From: Bdellovibrio bacteriovorus
GTDB taxonomy: Bacteria > Bdellovibrionota > Bdellovibrionia > Bdellovibrionales > Bdellovibrionaceae
Direction: 5' to 3'
Assembly (NCBI RefSeq): GCF_001592755.1
Contig: NZ_LUKF01000014.1
Location: forward strand, 841-64,840
DNA length: 64,000 bases
Made by a program: the position numbers and the translations under genes. Shown piece by piece: positions 16,537-25,932 of this stretch (the first letter of the stretch is position 1; each line of letters begins with the position of its first letter). The notes beneath the pieces are model-generated. The model was not told where the DNA came from, did no database searches, and worked only from the letters and a program-made list of their open reading frames with translations.

Positions 16537-18756
16537 CTACTTTTTAAGAATGTAATCCAATGAGTGGGCACGCATTTCAAAATAGTCGATGACGAATTCT
16601 TTTGAGCCTTGTGACTTCAGAATGTCGATATTACTTTGAATCTTTTTAAGCATTGAGTCCTTGTCGAACTGAATTTCTTGTCCGTGAAGATAATAAGCCT
16701 GTAGGTGCTTCTCAAGCGAAGACAGGCGTAATAAAACGTCTTTCTCAAAAATATTTAAACCACCTTGAGTGCTCATATATGTTTCAATGTCGGTGCAACG
16801 ATAAGCAAACTCTTTAAGAATGCAGTCTTTGCGGTCAAGACCGTTGAGCTTGCAATTGCGTCCTTCTGAAGAGCGATAAAAGTTTAAAATTTCTTCTGTC
16901 GACTGCTCTTGATATGTGGCAGATGGCATAACACCGTTCTTCGTGAAACCTTTTTTATTTTCAAGATAAGTGTATCCATGGACTTCAGATAAAAAAGCCG
17001 CAGGGAGAAGACGACCTTTTTGATCGACTCTTCGAAAGGCCACGATGTCACCGGCTTTAAGCTGATCTAGGTTTACGGATTGGCATAGGGGCGATTCAAT
17101 AAGAAAAGCGAATTCACTTCCAAAAGTATGATGAACGCCTTGAGAAAGTCCGGCTAAAAGAGTTGAAGAGTTCCAACAATTAGGGCCTTCTTGGCGAGCG
17201 GTAGAATTTTTTAGAAAATCAATGCGCCCTTTTAAAAGTGCAGCTTTTGTGTCGGCATATCCTTTGGAAAGGACGGGGGCTTCAGGCGTCATCACCTGAG
17301 CGGTTTCAATAAAAAGTTGGCGGATTTGAACGGCACTTAAGTGGGGAAGTTCCATCCACACTTTGGCAACTTCGTGAACCATGAAGGGTGTTGCCATCGA
17401 AGTTCCACTGTGTGCAATCAGGCCACCGCCAATGCTGGCCGCGACCACTTTTGCTCCCGGGGCCAGAATGTCGACAGTTTTCGAGCCGTAGTTGCTGAAA
17501 TCAGCCATCTTCGCATTTGCAGGTGTGACTTTACTAAAGTCAGCTGCATCCAAAGCGCCGACTTTTAAAACATTGGGTTGTTCGAAGCTTGCCGGATACT
17601 GGCGATTTTTTCTGTCGTCGATATTTAAGGACTCGTTGCCGGCCGCGACCACAAAGAGAGTCTCTGGATTTTCATCAATCATGCGGCGATAGGCCTTGAT
17701 TCCATCGCGAAGACCCAGAAGATCTTTGGTGTCTGGGGGAAATCCAATGCTCAAATTTACAATTCGCACTTTGTGCTTTTTAAGAAAGGCAGAAATTTTA
17801 TCGATATAACTGGCTTGAGTATAATCACCCGCGAAACCCACAAGGGCCGCATTCGTCAAATCACCAATAGCAATATGAGCCACATGGGTTCCGTGCGAAA
17901 GGGGACGATCATCGCGCTGAAAAGAGGTCGAAGACTCGGTAGGAAGCCCGACATTCTTTACTTGTTCCCAGCCAAAATTATCATCCACCCAGCCATTGCC
18001 ATCGTTATCTTTGCCATCAATGGGATCATCAGGGTTGTTCCACCACTTCGTCACCAATGCGGCGTGATTGTAGTCGAATCCCGAATCAATAATCCCGATA
18101 AGAAATTTACCGGGGTTTTCGCGATGACGCTTATACAGACGAATCTCTTCTTCCGATTTTCCCAGGGAGCGTAAACGTTGTACAAGATCATAGGGTTCAT
18201 ACATTGAAAAACGCGTTTTTATTTTTCCATCTGGAGTAACCTCGACAAATCCCGTAGGCTTTTCATGACGGTCATTGGAGGCATAAGAAAAGGTGATCGA
18301 TGAAAGGGCTTGGCCTTTTTCATTTTCATAATCTTTGCCGATCACGCGAAACGGTGTTTGCGTTTCGTAGCGTTCGATGAACAGAAGCTTGCGAGGGGCT
18401 TCATCGCTATAAACCCATTTGCGAAATAGAATTGAAGATTCGGTCTCACGGTTTTTTGAATCTAAGTTGGAAAGTTCTAACTTGGAAGTGATTTGCCCGT
18501 AGTCTTCTTTTTCAACTGAAAGATTGATGCGAACGGTGTGACCGTTTTCAAGGTAGCTGTAGCGGGACCAGCCCGAGAATCTTCCTGCGATATCAAAGTG
18601 TCGCTCTTCAACAAGTTGGGTGTCTTTGAAATAATATTCTTTAGAAACAACGCCGTTGTCGAATTTCTCTTTACGGACTTCGAACTCTGCCTGTGCAGAG
18701 GTACTTCCCAGAATGAGACACAATGTGAAGATCGCGCGAAAGGAAGAACATTTCAT
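16537..18756 (-). CDS. Secreted subtilisin-like (S8) protease
   Basis: 739 residues with a signal peptide ending STSAQA. An N-terminal domain (about 24-215) has short antitoxin- or MORN-like beta repeats (KEYYFKDTQLVEERHFD). The S8 catalytic triad is intact: Asp224 (GIIDSGFD), His288 (SHGTHVAHIA) and Ser453 (GTSMATP), with the oxyanion Asn374 (AAGNES). A DGKDNDGNGWVDDN insertion after the Asp looks calcium-binding. The C-terminal 240 residues are unassigned and contain several cysteines. GAGG precedes the ATG by six bases. Likely an exported or cell-envelope protease; a predation role is possible but not shown. Confidence 0.9.
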   Translation of the reverse strand: MKCSSFRAIFTLCLILGSTSAQAEFEVRKEKFDNGVVSKEYYFKDTQLVEERHFDIAGRFSGWSRYSYLENGHTVRINLSVEKEDYGQITSKLELSNLDSKNRETESSILFRKWVYSDEAPRKLLFIERYETQTPFRVIGKDYENEKGQALSSITFSYASNDRHEKPTGFVEVTPDGKIKTRFSMYEPYDLVQRLRSLGKSEEEIRLYKRHRENPGKFLIGIIDSGFDYNHAALVTKWWNNPDDPIDGKDNDGNGWVDDNFGWEQVKNVGLPTESSTSFQRDDRPLSHGTHVAHIAIGDLTNAALVGFAGDYTQASYIDKISAFLKKHKVRIVNLSIGFPPDTKDLLGLRDGIKAYRRMIDENPETLFVVAAGNESLNIDDRKNRQYPASFEQPNVLKVGALDAADFSKVTPANAKMADFSNYGSKTVDILAPGAKVVAASIGGGLIAHSGTSMATPFMVHEVAKVWMELPHLSAVQIRQLFIETAQVMTPEAPVLSKGYADTKAALLKGRIDFLKNSTARQEGPNCWNSSTLLAGLSQGVHHTFGSEFAFLIESPLCQSVNLDQLKAGDIVAFRRVDQKGRLLPAAFLSEVHGYTYLENKKGFTKNGVMPSATYQEQSTEEILNFYRSSEGRNCKLNGLDRKDCILKEFAYRCTDIETYMSTQGGLNIFEKDVLLRLSSLEKHLQAYYLHGQEIQFDKDSMLKKIQSNIDILKSQGSKEFVIDYFEMRAHSLDYILKK

Positions 18757-18830
18757 GAAACACCTCAATAGGGATAAGAGGTGCAACAGGGGTGCCCTGA
18801 CAGATTGAATACGCTGACGGCGGGCACGGA

Positions 18831-18857
18831 TCCTCTGTCAAAAAAAGTGACAGAGGA
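18831..18857 (-). terminator. Terminator after glutathione peroxidase gene
   Basis: TCCTCTGTCA and TGACAGAGGA form a perfect 10-bp stem 21 nt after the minus-strand stop. The loop on the minus strand is CTTTTTT. Confidence 0.55.
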
Positions 18858-18878
18858 CCCAGAGCGACACTAAGGAAA

Positions 18879-19364
18879 TTATTTGATCGCTGCCTGAATA
18901 TCAGGTGTCAAATTTTTAGGTTCTTCTTGAGGTGGATAACGTTTGATGATCTTACCGTCTTTGCCAACTAAGAATTTCGTGAAGTTCCATTTGATCATCT
19001 CGGTTCCGAGAAGCCCCGGAGCGGCTTCTTTCATCCATTTATAGACGGGATCTGCACTGTCACCATTCACGTCGACTTTGGCCATCACTGGAAATTTCAC
19101 GTTGTAATTCAAACTGCAGAACTGCTGAATGTCGGCGTTACTGCCAGGCTCTTGGGCGCCAAACTGATTGCAAGGAAAGCCAAGAACCGTAAAGCCCTGG
19201 TCTTTGAATTGTTCATACAGATTTTCGAGTCCCTCGTACTGAGGCGTGAATCCGCATTTGCTTGCGACATTCACAACGAGCACCACTTGCCCTTTGTATT
19301 TATCTAAAGGGACGTCAGAACCGTCGGCAGCTTTCACGGTGAATGAATGTAATGTCTTTTCCAT
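18879..19364 (-). CDS. Glutathione peroxidase family thiol peroxidase
   Basis: 161-residue thioredoxin-fold peroxidase. The peroxidatic Cys37 lies in NVASKCGFTPQY; FPCNQFGAQEPG supplies the Gln of the catalytic tetrad and a candidate resolving Cys; KWNFTKFLV supplies the Trp and Asn. No signal peptide, so cytoplasmic. Bacterial members usually reduce hydroperoxides with thioredoxin. Divergently placed from the Cys/Gly-rich gene pair across a 163-nt AT-rich gap in which I see no certain promoter. Confidence 0.93.
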   Translation of the reverse strand: MEKTLHSFTVKAADGSDVPLDKYKGQVVLVVNVASKCGFTPQYEGLENLYEQFKDQGFTVLGFPCNQFGAQEPGSNADIQQFCSLNYNVKFPVMAKVDVNGDSADPVYKWMKEAAPGLLGTEMIKWNFTKFLVGKDGKIIKRYPPQEEPKNLTPDIQAAIK

Positions 19365-19527
19365 TGACCACTCCTTAACTGAATTTTTGAATTACTATTC
19401 TGTCATGTGTTCTCATCTTGAAACAACCTGAATCATATAAAGCTGTTTATTTCGTGTCGAGGGAAATGCCGATTAAAACTTATGAACTTCTCTTTATATT
19501 ACAGAAGTGTGGACCGATAATGAAACC

Positions 19528-21015
19528 ATGGGGACTTGGTATATCTGGATACTCTTCATGATAGCGATATCTTTTTCGCCGGCGCAAGCTGCTGATCCAT
19601 TTTTGGGTTGTGCAGATTACTGTGCGATGCGCTTTACAGCTGGCAGCAAAGCTTGGGATAACTGTATAGTTCAAACGCAGAACGAAGGATATTGCGGTCG
19701 TCCACCGAGTTCATCTACTCCCACACCTTCACCAGCACCTCGAGAAACTCCCAATCAGAGCACCGGAAATAACCAGAACCGAAATCAAAATCAGAATCAA
19801 CAAAGTCAGTGTTATGCGCAGTATGAAAGTTTGCTGCAGCAATGTAACACACAGATCGAAGACACGTCTTACACTTGCGACGAAAAAAATGATTCCGGTA
19901 TGAATAGCGTCGCGAATACCGCGTCCCAATTGGCTTTGCTGATGGGCCAACAAACTTCCGCGAGCGTTCAAGCCGCATGTTCCAGAATGGGTGATCTTTC
20001 TCAGGCAGCCAGCGGTGCTTTGGCCGCTTATCGACTTACTTGCAGTGAATCGATGAAAACGTGCCGTACAACATGTGATGCAGCCGTGGATTACGTGAAG
20101 GCAAATACCACATGCTTTCCAACCAACTCTGCAACACAGTTGAGTGCCGTGAATGCTTTGTCTCAGGCGCAATCTCGTCGCGATAAGTGTAATAACTTTG
20201 AAAGTAAAATGAATGAAGCGCAACAAGCGATTCAAAACTATGGTGCGACTTCGGCAAATGCCTCTCAGTGTGAAGAGCAGAATAAGGGTGAAGCTACATC
20301 CACGACGCCGGATTTCTGTAAAACGACTCCGAACTATCCAGGGTGTAATCCGGCGGAACCTGTTGATTGTACAAAACCCGAGTTAGCGAGTTCGAACAAA
20401 GTTTGTATCTGTACGAAAAATCCATTGGATTCTGCGTGTTTCACGCAGGAAAAAACAACGGGAAATGCTCAGGTAGGAAATCTTATCGATTCATCCAGTC
20501 GTTTAGCGGCTAAAGGTGGCGACGACTTAGGCGGAGATCTTCCTGGATTGCCAGGCATCGAACACGGCCAACTTCCTTCTGGTGGTTATGGTGATGCTGT
20601 CGATGGGGCTCAAGGCGGAGGCGGATCGAGCCTGGGTGGTGAAAGTAGCAGCGGTGGAGGCAGTTATGCTGACGCCTTAAATGGTGAAGGCAATGCTGCG
20701 GCTAACGAAAAAGCTTCTAACGTGAATGGTGGATACTACGGCGGCGGCGGAGGAAGTGGAAGCGGACTTGGTGGCGGAAGCGGCAGCGACGGCCAACCCG
20801 GAGTTCGCCAACCTTCAGCTGCGGGCACCGGAGGCGTTGCTGGCAAAGGCGGTCCCGATCTTCGCCAGTTTTTACCGGGTGGAAAATTTGATCCGCGCCT
20901 CCGTGGAGTAGCGGGTGCTTCGGGCCCCGATGGTATCACGGGACCTCATTCGAATATTTGGCATAAGATCCAAAACAGATATAAGGTGGTCAGCCCTTCG
21001 TTGCTACCATATTGA
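19528..21015 (+). CDS. Exported Cys-rich/Gly-rich protein, tandem paralogue 1
   Basis: About 495 residues, not a family I recognise. A signal peptide (ending SPAQA) is followed by a short N-terminal Cys segment and an N/Q/P-rich linker. A Cys-rich helical domain contains IEDTSYTCDEKNDSGM, ASQLALLMGQQTSAS and KVCICTKNPLD. Next comes a Gly/Ser-rich tract (about residues 350-440). The last 45 residues include FDPRLRGVAG and SGPDGITGPHSNIW, nearly identical in the next gene. The start is set by the signal peptide; the Shine-Dalgarno is weak. Probably an outer-surface or secreted structural protein. The conserved tail after a Gly linker may be a sorting or binding tag (inference). Confidence 0.78.
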   Translation: MGTWYIWILFMIAISFSPAQAADPFLGCADYCAMRFTAGSKAWDNCIVQTQNEGYCGRPPSSSTPTPSPAPRETPNQSTGNNQNRNQNQNQQSQCYAQYESLLQQCNTQIEDTSYTCDEKNDSGMNSVANTASQLALLMGQQTSASVQAACSRMGDLSQAASGALAAYRLTCSESMKTCRTTCDAAVDYVKANTTCFPTNSATQLSAVNALSQAQSRRDKCNNFESKMNEAQQAIQNYGATSANASQCEEQNKGEATSTTPDFCKTTPNYPGCNPAEPVDCTKPELASSNKVCICTKNPLDSACFTQEKTTGNAQVGNLIDSSSRLAAKGGDDLGGDLPGLPGIEHGQLPSGGYGDAVDGAQGGGGSSLGGESSSGGGSYADALNGEGNAAANEKASNVNGGYYGGGGGSGSGLGGGSGSDGQPGVRQPSAAGTGGVAGKGGPDLRQFLPGGKFDPRLRGVAGASGPDGITGPHSNIWHKIQNRYKVVSPSLLPY

Positions 21016-21089
21016 GACGTTTTGAATTGAGATAGTTTATACTTTTGTAAAGTTGTCGATCCCGAGATCCGATAAATGGGTCTATGGGA

Positions 21090-22610
21090 ATGAAGTTTTT
21101 TGCCGCAGTTTTCTCTTTCTCCTCACTTTTATTAAGTGCTTCACCTACCTTGGCCGCAGAGGCCTGTGGCTCGATGACCTGTCGAGACGATCACTACTGC
21201 GAGCGCAAAAATAATCTCGTGGGCAAATTGACGGAAACATGTAAGCCTAGATCCAACTACACGGCTCCCGATAGCACTTCAGGAAATGCAGCGCAAGCAT
21301 TGGCCGACTGCCGTAGAACTTGTCAGTCTCCCAATGTCTGTAATGCCGACAACAGTGAGCGCACGAGCTATTCATGTCGTGCGCCTGATGGCAATCGCGC
21401 CAACGCGAATAACGCTCCAACGTGCAACCAGCAATTCCAACAATTGATGCAAGCTTGTACCTCGCAAATTGAAGACACATCTTACACTTGCGACGAAAAA
21501 AATGACTCCGGCATGGCCGAAGTCACTAACACAGCTTCGCAACTAGCTCTTCTCATGGGTCAACAAACCTCGGCAAGTATTCAAGCGGCGTGTTCGAAGA
21601 TGGCATCTTTATCACAAGCGGCTAATGCCGCTGTTGCAGCTTACCGTTTGACATGCAGTAACTCTATTGGAAGTTGTAAATCGGCTTGTGGAGCAGCGAA
21701 AACTTACGCTCAACAACAGGCGACTTGCCTTAGTGCTGGAAACGCTGCTTTAGCTGTCCAACTTGCTTCTCAGGCGGACACAGAGTTAAAACGCTGCGAC
21801 AGTTTTGAAAACAAAGTCAGCGAGGCCAATCAAGCGATTTCAAACTTCGGTACGACTTCCGCAAATGCTTCGCAATGTGCTTCTTTGACTTCCGGTGAAG
21901 CAGCTCCAACACCCGAGTTCTGTACGGCGAATCCCACTTATCCAAGTTGCGTGGCTCAACAAGCCGTGGATTGTACAAATCCATCGCTTGCTACCACGAA
22001 CAAAGTTTGTATCTGTCAGAAAAATCCGATGGACCCTGCCTGTGTAACAGAGCAAAAAGTGGGTGACAGTGGCTCTGTGGCTTCGATGATTGACTCGTCT
22101 TCGCGTGTCGGCGCCAAAGCGGGTGAAGATTCTTTCGGCGGTGATTTGGGTTCCACTCCACCTATTCAACATGGTCAACTTCCTTCTGGGGGAGCAGGCC
22201 AATCGGTTGACGGTTCCCAAGGTGGTGGCGGAGGCTCTTTAGGTGGAGGCAGTGGCTCTGGCGGTGGTTCTTATGGATCCGCAAGTGGCGGTGGCGCCGC
22301 TGGTGAAGACGGAGCCAATGTGAATGGTGGTTTCTATGGCGGTGGCGGCGGCAGTGGTCGTTCTTTCGCTGGGAGCGGATCGGGCGAAGGCGGTGGCGGC
22401 CCAGGCGGAGCTGCGGGTATGCCCGGTTCGGGTGTTCCTGGGGCGAATGGACCTGATTTAAGAAAGTTTCTTCCGGGCGGGCAGTTTGATCCAAGACTTC
22501 GTGGCGTTGCCGGTTCTTCGGGACCCGACGGTATTACGGGACCGCATTCAAATATTTGGATGAAAATCCAAAACCGTTACAAGGTGATGGTGCCTTCTTT
22601 GTTGCCTTAG
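21090..22610 (+). CDS. Exported Cys-rich/Gly-rich protein, tandem paralogue 2
   Basis: About 506 residues with a signal peptide (LLLSASPTLAA). It shares the whole plan of the preceding gene: the Cys domain with IEDTSYTCDEKNDSGM and LALLMGQQTSAS, the Gly/Ser-rich tract, and the C-terminal DLRKFLPGG, FDPRLRGVAG and SGPDGITGPHSNIW block. Its N-terminal mini-domain is different and richer in cysteine (CGSMTCRDDHYCERKN). An ATG two codons upstream (21084) is equally possible. It lies 74 nt after paralogue 1 and ends before a strong terminator, so the two probably form one transcript. Confidence 0.78.
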   Translation: MKFFAAVFSFSSLLLSASPTLAAEACGSMTCRDDHYCERKNNLVGKLTETCKPRSNYTAPDSTSGNAAQALADCRRTCQSPNVCNADNSERTSYSCRAPDGNRANANNAPTCNQQFQQLMQACTSQIEDTSYTCDEKNDSGMAEVTNTASQLALLMGQQTSASIQAACSKMASLSQAANAAVAAYRLTCSNSIGSCKSACGAAKTYAQQQATCLSAGNAALAVQLASQADTELKRCDSFENKVSEANQAISNFGTTSANASQCASLTSGEAAPTPEFCTANPTYPSCVAQQAVDCTNPSLATTNKVCICQKNPMDPACVTEQKVGDSGSVASMIDSSSRVGAKAGEDSFGGDLGSTPPIQHGQLPSGGAGQSVDGSQGGGGGSLGGGSGSGGGSYGSASGGGAAGEDGANVNGGFYGGGGGSGRSFAGSGSGEGGGGPGGAAGMPGSGVPGANGPDLRKFLPGGQFDPRLRGVAGSSGPDGITGPHSNIWMKIQNRYKVMVPSLLP

Positions 22611-22633
22611 TAAAAATAGAAAATCTAAGTAAT

Positions 22634-22663
22634 AAAAAAGGGAAGATCACTCTTCCCTTTTTT
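22634..22663. terminator. Bidirectional terminator between convergent genes
   Basis: AAAAAAGGGAAGA and TCTTCCCTTTTTT form a perfect 13-bp stem around TCAC. It lies between the converging paralogue 2 and lysC. Confidence 0.9.
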
Positions 22664-22685
22664 TATTCTATTTGTTCGAGTTAGT

Positions 22686-23873
22686 TTAGATAAGTTGATG
22701 CAAGCTTTCGATGACTTGCTTTCTTAGTGGTGCATCTACCAGAACGGTAACGCTCATAGCGCTCATCATTAATTTGCGTGTTTCCAATTTCTTTTCTGAC
22801 AAAGCATTCAAAACTTTTTGCGTGATTTCCGGCGAGGTGGCACCGGTGCACGTCAACGTCACTGTGGAAAAATCTGTGGGCAGTAATGTGAACTGAGCAT
22901 GATTCTGAAGTTCTTTCTTAATGGCTAAGATAATTTCAGAAGGGCCCGTTAACAACATTTCTGTTTTATCTAAATTCATTTCGTAATGCAGAAGCTGTGG
23001 GAATGGAATCTGCTTTTCATCAAAAAGAACTTGAAGGTCTTTTAAGGCTTTCGCCGGATTTTTTTCCTTACTTAAAATTCCAACAACTGTTTCATGAGAG
23101 TTCAAAGAAAGGGCTTTGCAGGATTCAAACATATTCAATCCTTTTTTAACAAGTGTTCCATCAGAAGTTTTACTAGAAGCAGGGCCGATGTACAAAGTGA
23201 CATCGCGAAGTTTAGCCAGCTCTACCGAGCGGTAATGCAGAACTTTGGCGCCCCAGAAAGTCATATCCATCAATTGATCATAGCTGAGTTCTTGAATGGG
23301 TTTTGCCGCCTTAACAACGTTTGGGTCCGCAGTGAAAACGGCAGGAACATCTTTCAGAATCTCACAGCGTTCCGCATTGAATGCCGCTGCCATCGCAACA
23401 GCTGAAGTATCCGAGCCGCCACGACCCAATGTCGTAATCTCTTTTGTCACGGGCGATACACCCTGAAAGCCAGCCAAGATAACAACCTTGTCGGTTTTCA
23501 AAGACTCTTCCACGCGCATTGGTTTTACATCTTTGATGAAAGCGTTGACGTGCGAATCGTCAGTGAAGATTCCAGCCTGACTTCCTGTAAAGCTGATCGC
23601 CGGACAACCTAAGTCATTGAGCGCCATGCTCATCAGTGACATACTGATTCTTTCACCCACAGTCAGAAGCATATCCATTTCGCGACGCTGAGGATGAGCA
23701 GAAACTTGGTTTGCTAGATCGATCAAAGAATTTGTTGTCTTACCCATAGCACTGACAACAACGATCAAGGAATTTTCTTTAGATTGAGAAGCGACTCGCG
23801 CAGCGACAGACTTGATTTTTTCAGGATCTGCCAAAGTGGCGCCGCCGTATTTTTGTACAATCAGAGGTTTCAT
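22686..23873 (-). CDS. lysC: Aspartate kinase
   Basis: 395 residues; catalyses the ATP-dependent phosphorylation of aspartate that opens lysine, threonine and methionine (and diaminopimelate) synthesis. Marks are IVQKYGGATLAD (usually KFGGTSV), VVVSAMGKTTN, the aspartate-site TLGRGGSDTSAVAMA, and VPAVFTADPNVV. Two ACT regulatory domains form the last 130 residues, implying feedback control by amino acids. The start overlaps the upstream transglycosylase stop as ATGA. Both proteins touch peptidoglycan metabolism, which may explain the pairing. Confidence 0.93.
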   Translation of the reverse strand: MKPLIVQKYGGATLADPEKIKSVAARVASQSKENSLIVVVSAMGKTTNSLIDLANQVSAHPQRREMDMLLTVGERISMSLMSMALNDLGCPAISFTGSQAGIFTDDSHVNAFIKDVKPMRVEESLKTDKVVILAGFQGVSPVTKEITTLGRGGSDTSAVAMAAAFNAERCEILKDVPAVFTADPNVVKAAKPIQELSYDQLMDMTFWGAKVLHYRSVELAKLRDVTLYIGPASSKTSDGTLVKKGLNMFESCKALSLNSHETVVGILSKEKNPAKALKDLQVLFDEKQIPFPQLLHYEMNLDKTEMLLTGPSEIILAIKKELQNHAQFTLLPTDFSTVTLTCTGATSPEITQKVLNALSEKKLETRKLMMSAMSVTVLVDAPLRKQVIESLHQLI

Positions 23874-24838
23874 TCCAATGCAACTTTCCGACTAAACTGG
23901 TGCACGTAAGAGGAAACAAGCTGTCCCGCACCTTTAGGCACGCGAATAAAATGTTTCTCGACCTGACGAGGAATGTACCCCAGATAGAGTTCGGCGTTCA
24001 AATCTTTTAATGATTTTCTTGTGACACTCAAATGATCCGCTAATGCATCCAGATCTGTGCCACCTGGCACAAGAACGATTTCGTATTCGAGCGGGTCCAT
24101 CTTTTCTAAGTCGCGAAAGCCATAAAGGTTGGGTGCTTTGGCAATCAACATAGCCGCAAGAATTTTTGGAACATACTCCTGCGTTTCGACGGGAAGTGCA
24201 TTGAGTTTTATGAGTGTCCAGTAATCTTTGGTGCCATATTTCTTGATGCGATTGCGAAGGCCGTTTTCACCCATGTTGTAACTCGCGGCAACCAAATACC
24301 AAGAGCCAAACTCTTGATGCAGATCTTTCAAGTAGCGAATGGCGGCAAGCGTACTTTTCTTTAGATCACGACGCTCATCCAACCACCAAGTTTTACTGAG
24401 GCCGTAACGAGTGCCAGTCGCTTCGATAAATTGCCAAGGCCCTACGGCGTCAGCGTGGCTGATGGCGTTGGGTGCAAATCCGCTTTCGATCATCACCATG
24501 TAGGCCAAATCCAAAGGTAAGCCCGCTTTTTTTAACTCCGCTTGGATAAAGGGCATGTACTTGTAAGAGCGCTGCAACCACTCGCGAAACCACTTACTGC
24601 CGCGAGCTCCCTGATAGTGGGCGATCCACTTGCTGACTTTTTTATTGTAGGTCACTGGCAAATCAAAAATCAGATTGTCAGACTGAACATGAGTGGAACG
24701 TGAGGTGAGAGCTTTTAACTTCTCTTTTAAAGTCAAAGCCGGAGCGGGAGCTGCGGGTGTTACAGACGTTCCCGCCTGCGCAAATTGGATAATAAAAGTA
24801 GATAAAAGGACTGCGACCCACGTGCTCATAAAGTTCAT
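23870..24838 (-). CDS. MltD-type lytic murein transglycosylase
   Basis: About 322 residues from the first ATG that gives a signal peptide (MNFMSTWVAVLLS to FAQA). The reading frame extends 59 codons further upstream, but that part is not signal-like, and an ATG at 24829 is an alternative. The SLT domain has catalytic Glu in MVMIESGFAPNAIS, followed by AVGPWQFIEATGTRYGL and YNMGENGLRNRI, as in family 1D enzymes. The C-terminal 80 residues (VPGGTDLDALADHLSV) look like a single degenerate LysM-type binding module. It cleaves glycan strands in the periplasm. It is divergent from the flagellar rod genes. Confidence 0.87.
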   Translation of the reverse strand: MNFMSTWVAVLLSTFIIQFAQAGTSVTPAAPAPALTLKEKLKALTSRSTHVQSDNLIFDLPVTYNKKVSKWIAHYQGARGSKWFREWLQRSYKYMPFIQAELKKAGLPLDLAYMVMIESGFAPNAISHADAVGPWQFIEATGTRYGLSKTWWLDERRDLKKSTLAAIRYLKDLHQEFGSWYLVAASYNMGENGLRNRIKKYGTKDYWTLIKLNALPVETQEYVPKILAAMLIAKAPNLYGFRDLEKMDPLEYEIVLVPGGTDLDALADHLSVTRKSLKDLNAELYLGYIPRQVEKHFIRVPKGAGQLVSSYVHQFSRKVALE

Positions 24839-25009
24839 TATGAAGCCGATTCTTTGACACTGTCGACAAAGAACTGACAACACCGCAATGCCATCGACAA
24901 AGGTCAATGCACGGTCAAATCCAAAAAAACTTGAGTCCAAGAATTTCTTTTGCGACGAAGGTCCAGCGTGGAAATCATTTCCTAGACGAAGATCGGTCCT
25001 GTCAAAACA

Positions 25010-25025
25010 TGGCACACGCCTTGCT
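25010..25025 (+). promoter_or_regulatory. Sigma-54 promoter of the flagellar rod/hook operon
   Basis: TGGCACACGCCTTGCT matches the -24/-12 consensus TGGCACG-N4-TTGCW at every fixed position except one. The expected start is near 25036, just before the GGAGGAG ribosome site and the flgF ATG. The rest of the 213-nt divergent gap is AT-rich with no gene. Sigma-54 control of rod and hook genes is well known in other polar flagellates. Confidence 0.78.
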
Positions 25026-25051
25026 GCTCAACAATGTGTGGAGGAGTGTTC

Positions 25052-25870
25052 ATGGGTGTAAAAGGGGTCTATACAGCTCTTAGCGGAGCGATCGCGCAAA
25101 GTACAAAGCTAGATACCATCGCCAATAACTTGGCGAATGTGAACACGCCCGCTTTCAAACGCGATCAGCAACTTTTCCAAGAATATTTAACTGCAAACGA
25201 AAAGCCACCTGAGACGACACAAATTCCTCGCGACGTCGCTTCGATCGAAAGCTTCTATAATATGCAAGGTGGCGACAAAAGTTACGTTGATGCCAAAGGC
25301 ACCTTCACGGACTTTTCTCAAGGTGGTTTAAAACACACAGGAAATCCCATGGACGTTGCCATTGATGGCAAAGGCTTCTTTGAGGTTGCCACTCCCGGCG
25401 GTGTTCGTCTGACTCGTGCGGGAAACTTTACTTTGGATGGAAATGGTCAATTGGTGACTAAAGAAGGATTCCCGGTTCTTCGCGCGGGCGAACCAGGTGC
25501 TGATCCTGCTTCGCGCGTGATTCGCCTTCAAGGCACAGGTCTTCCACTTTCTATTAATGATAATGGTGATGTTTTTGAAGGAACTGAAAATATCGGACGC
25601 GTTTCTTTGGTGAACGTGAATAATCCCGATTCTTTACAGAAAATGGGAAGTTCGCTTTATTCCTTTAAGCCAAACATGGCTCCTGAATTGACGAATGTTA
25701 ACAATCCAAGCTTAAAACAAGGTTTCTTAGAAGCTTCTAACGTCAACATCGTTCAAGAAATGACAGACATGATTTCCACCAATCGTGTTTTTGAAAGCAC
25801 TCAGAAAGCCATCACCGCTTATGATCAGATGGCAGATAAAATGGTTAACGTGGTGGGAAAAACAAACTAG
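25052..25870 (+). CDS. flgF: Flagellar proximal rod protein FlgF
   Basis: 272 residues. The N-terminal rod motif YTALSGAIAQSTKLDTIANN and the C-terminal GFLEASNVNIVQEMTDMI are the paired helices of axial flagellar proteins. The central D1 part has GNPMDVAIDGKGFFEV. It assembles the rod across the periplasm after export by the type III apparatus (no signal peptide). The inner ATG is preferred over one six codons upstream because GGAGGAG lies directly before it and the upstream ATG would leave almost no leader from the sigma-54 start. First gene of the operon. Confidence 0.93.
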   Translation: MGVKGVYTALSGAIAQSTKLDTIANNLANVNTPAFKRDQQLFQEYLTANEKPPETTQIPRDVASIESFYNMQGGDKSYVDAKGTFTDFSQGGLKHTGNPMDVAIDGKGFFEVATPGGVRLTRAGNFTLDGNGQLVTKEGFPVLRAGEPGADPASRVIRLQGTGLPLSINDNGDVFEGTENIGRVSLVNVNNPDSLQKMGSSLYSFKPNMAPELTNVNNPSLKQGFLEASNVNIVQEMTDMISTNRVFESTQKAITAYDQMADKMVNVVGKTN

Positions 25871-25932
25871 TCAGGATGACTGGTTTGCATGGATTTGATT
25901 TTTAAATAAGCAATTAATGGAAGGATTCTTTA

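Noticed and set aside
19715-20257. Long minus-strand frames antisense to the first Cys/Gly-rich gene
   Set aside because: They are shadows of a codon-biased plus-strand gene: no ribosome sites, no recognisable motifs, and Cys/Arg-rich translations typical of antisense frames.
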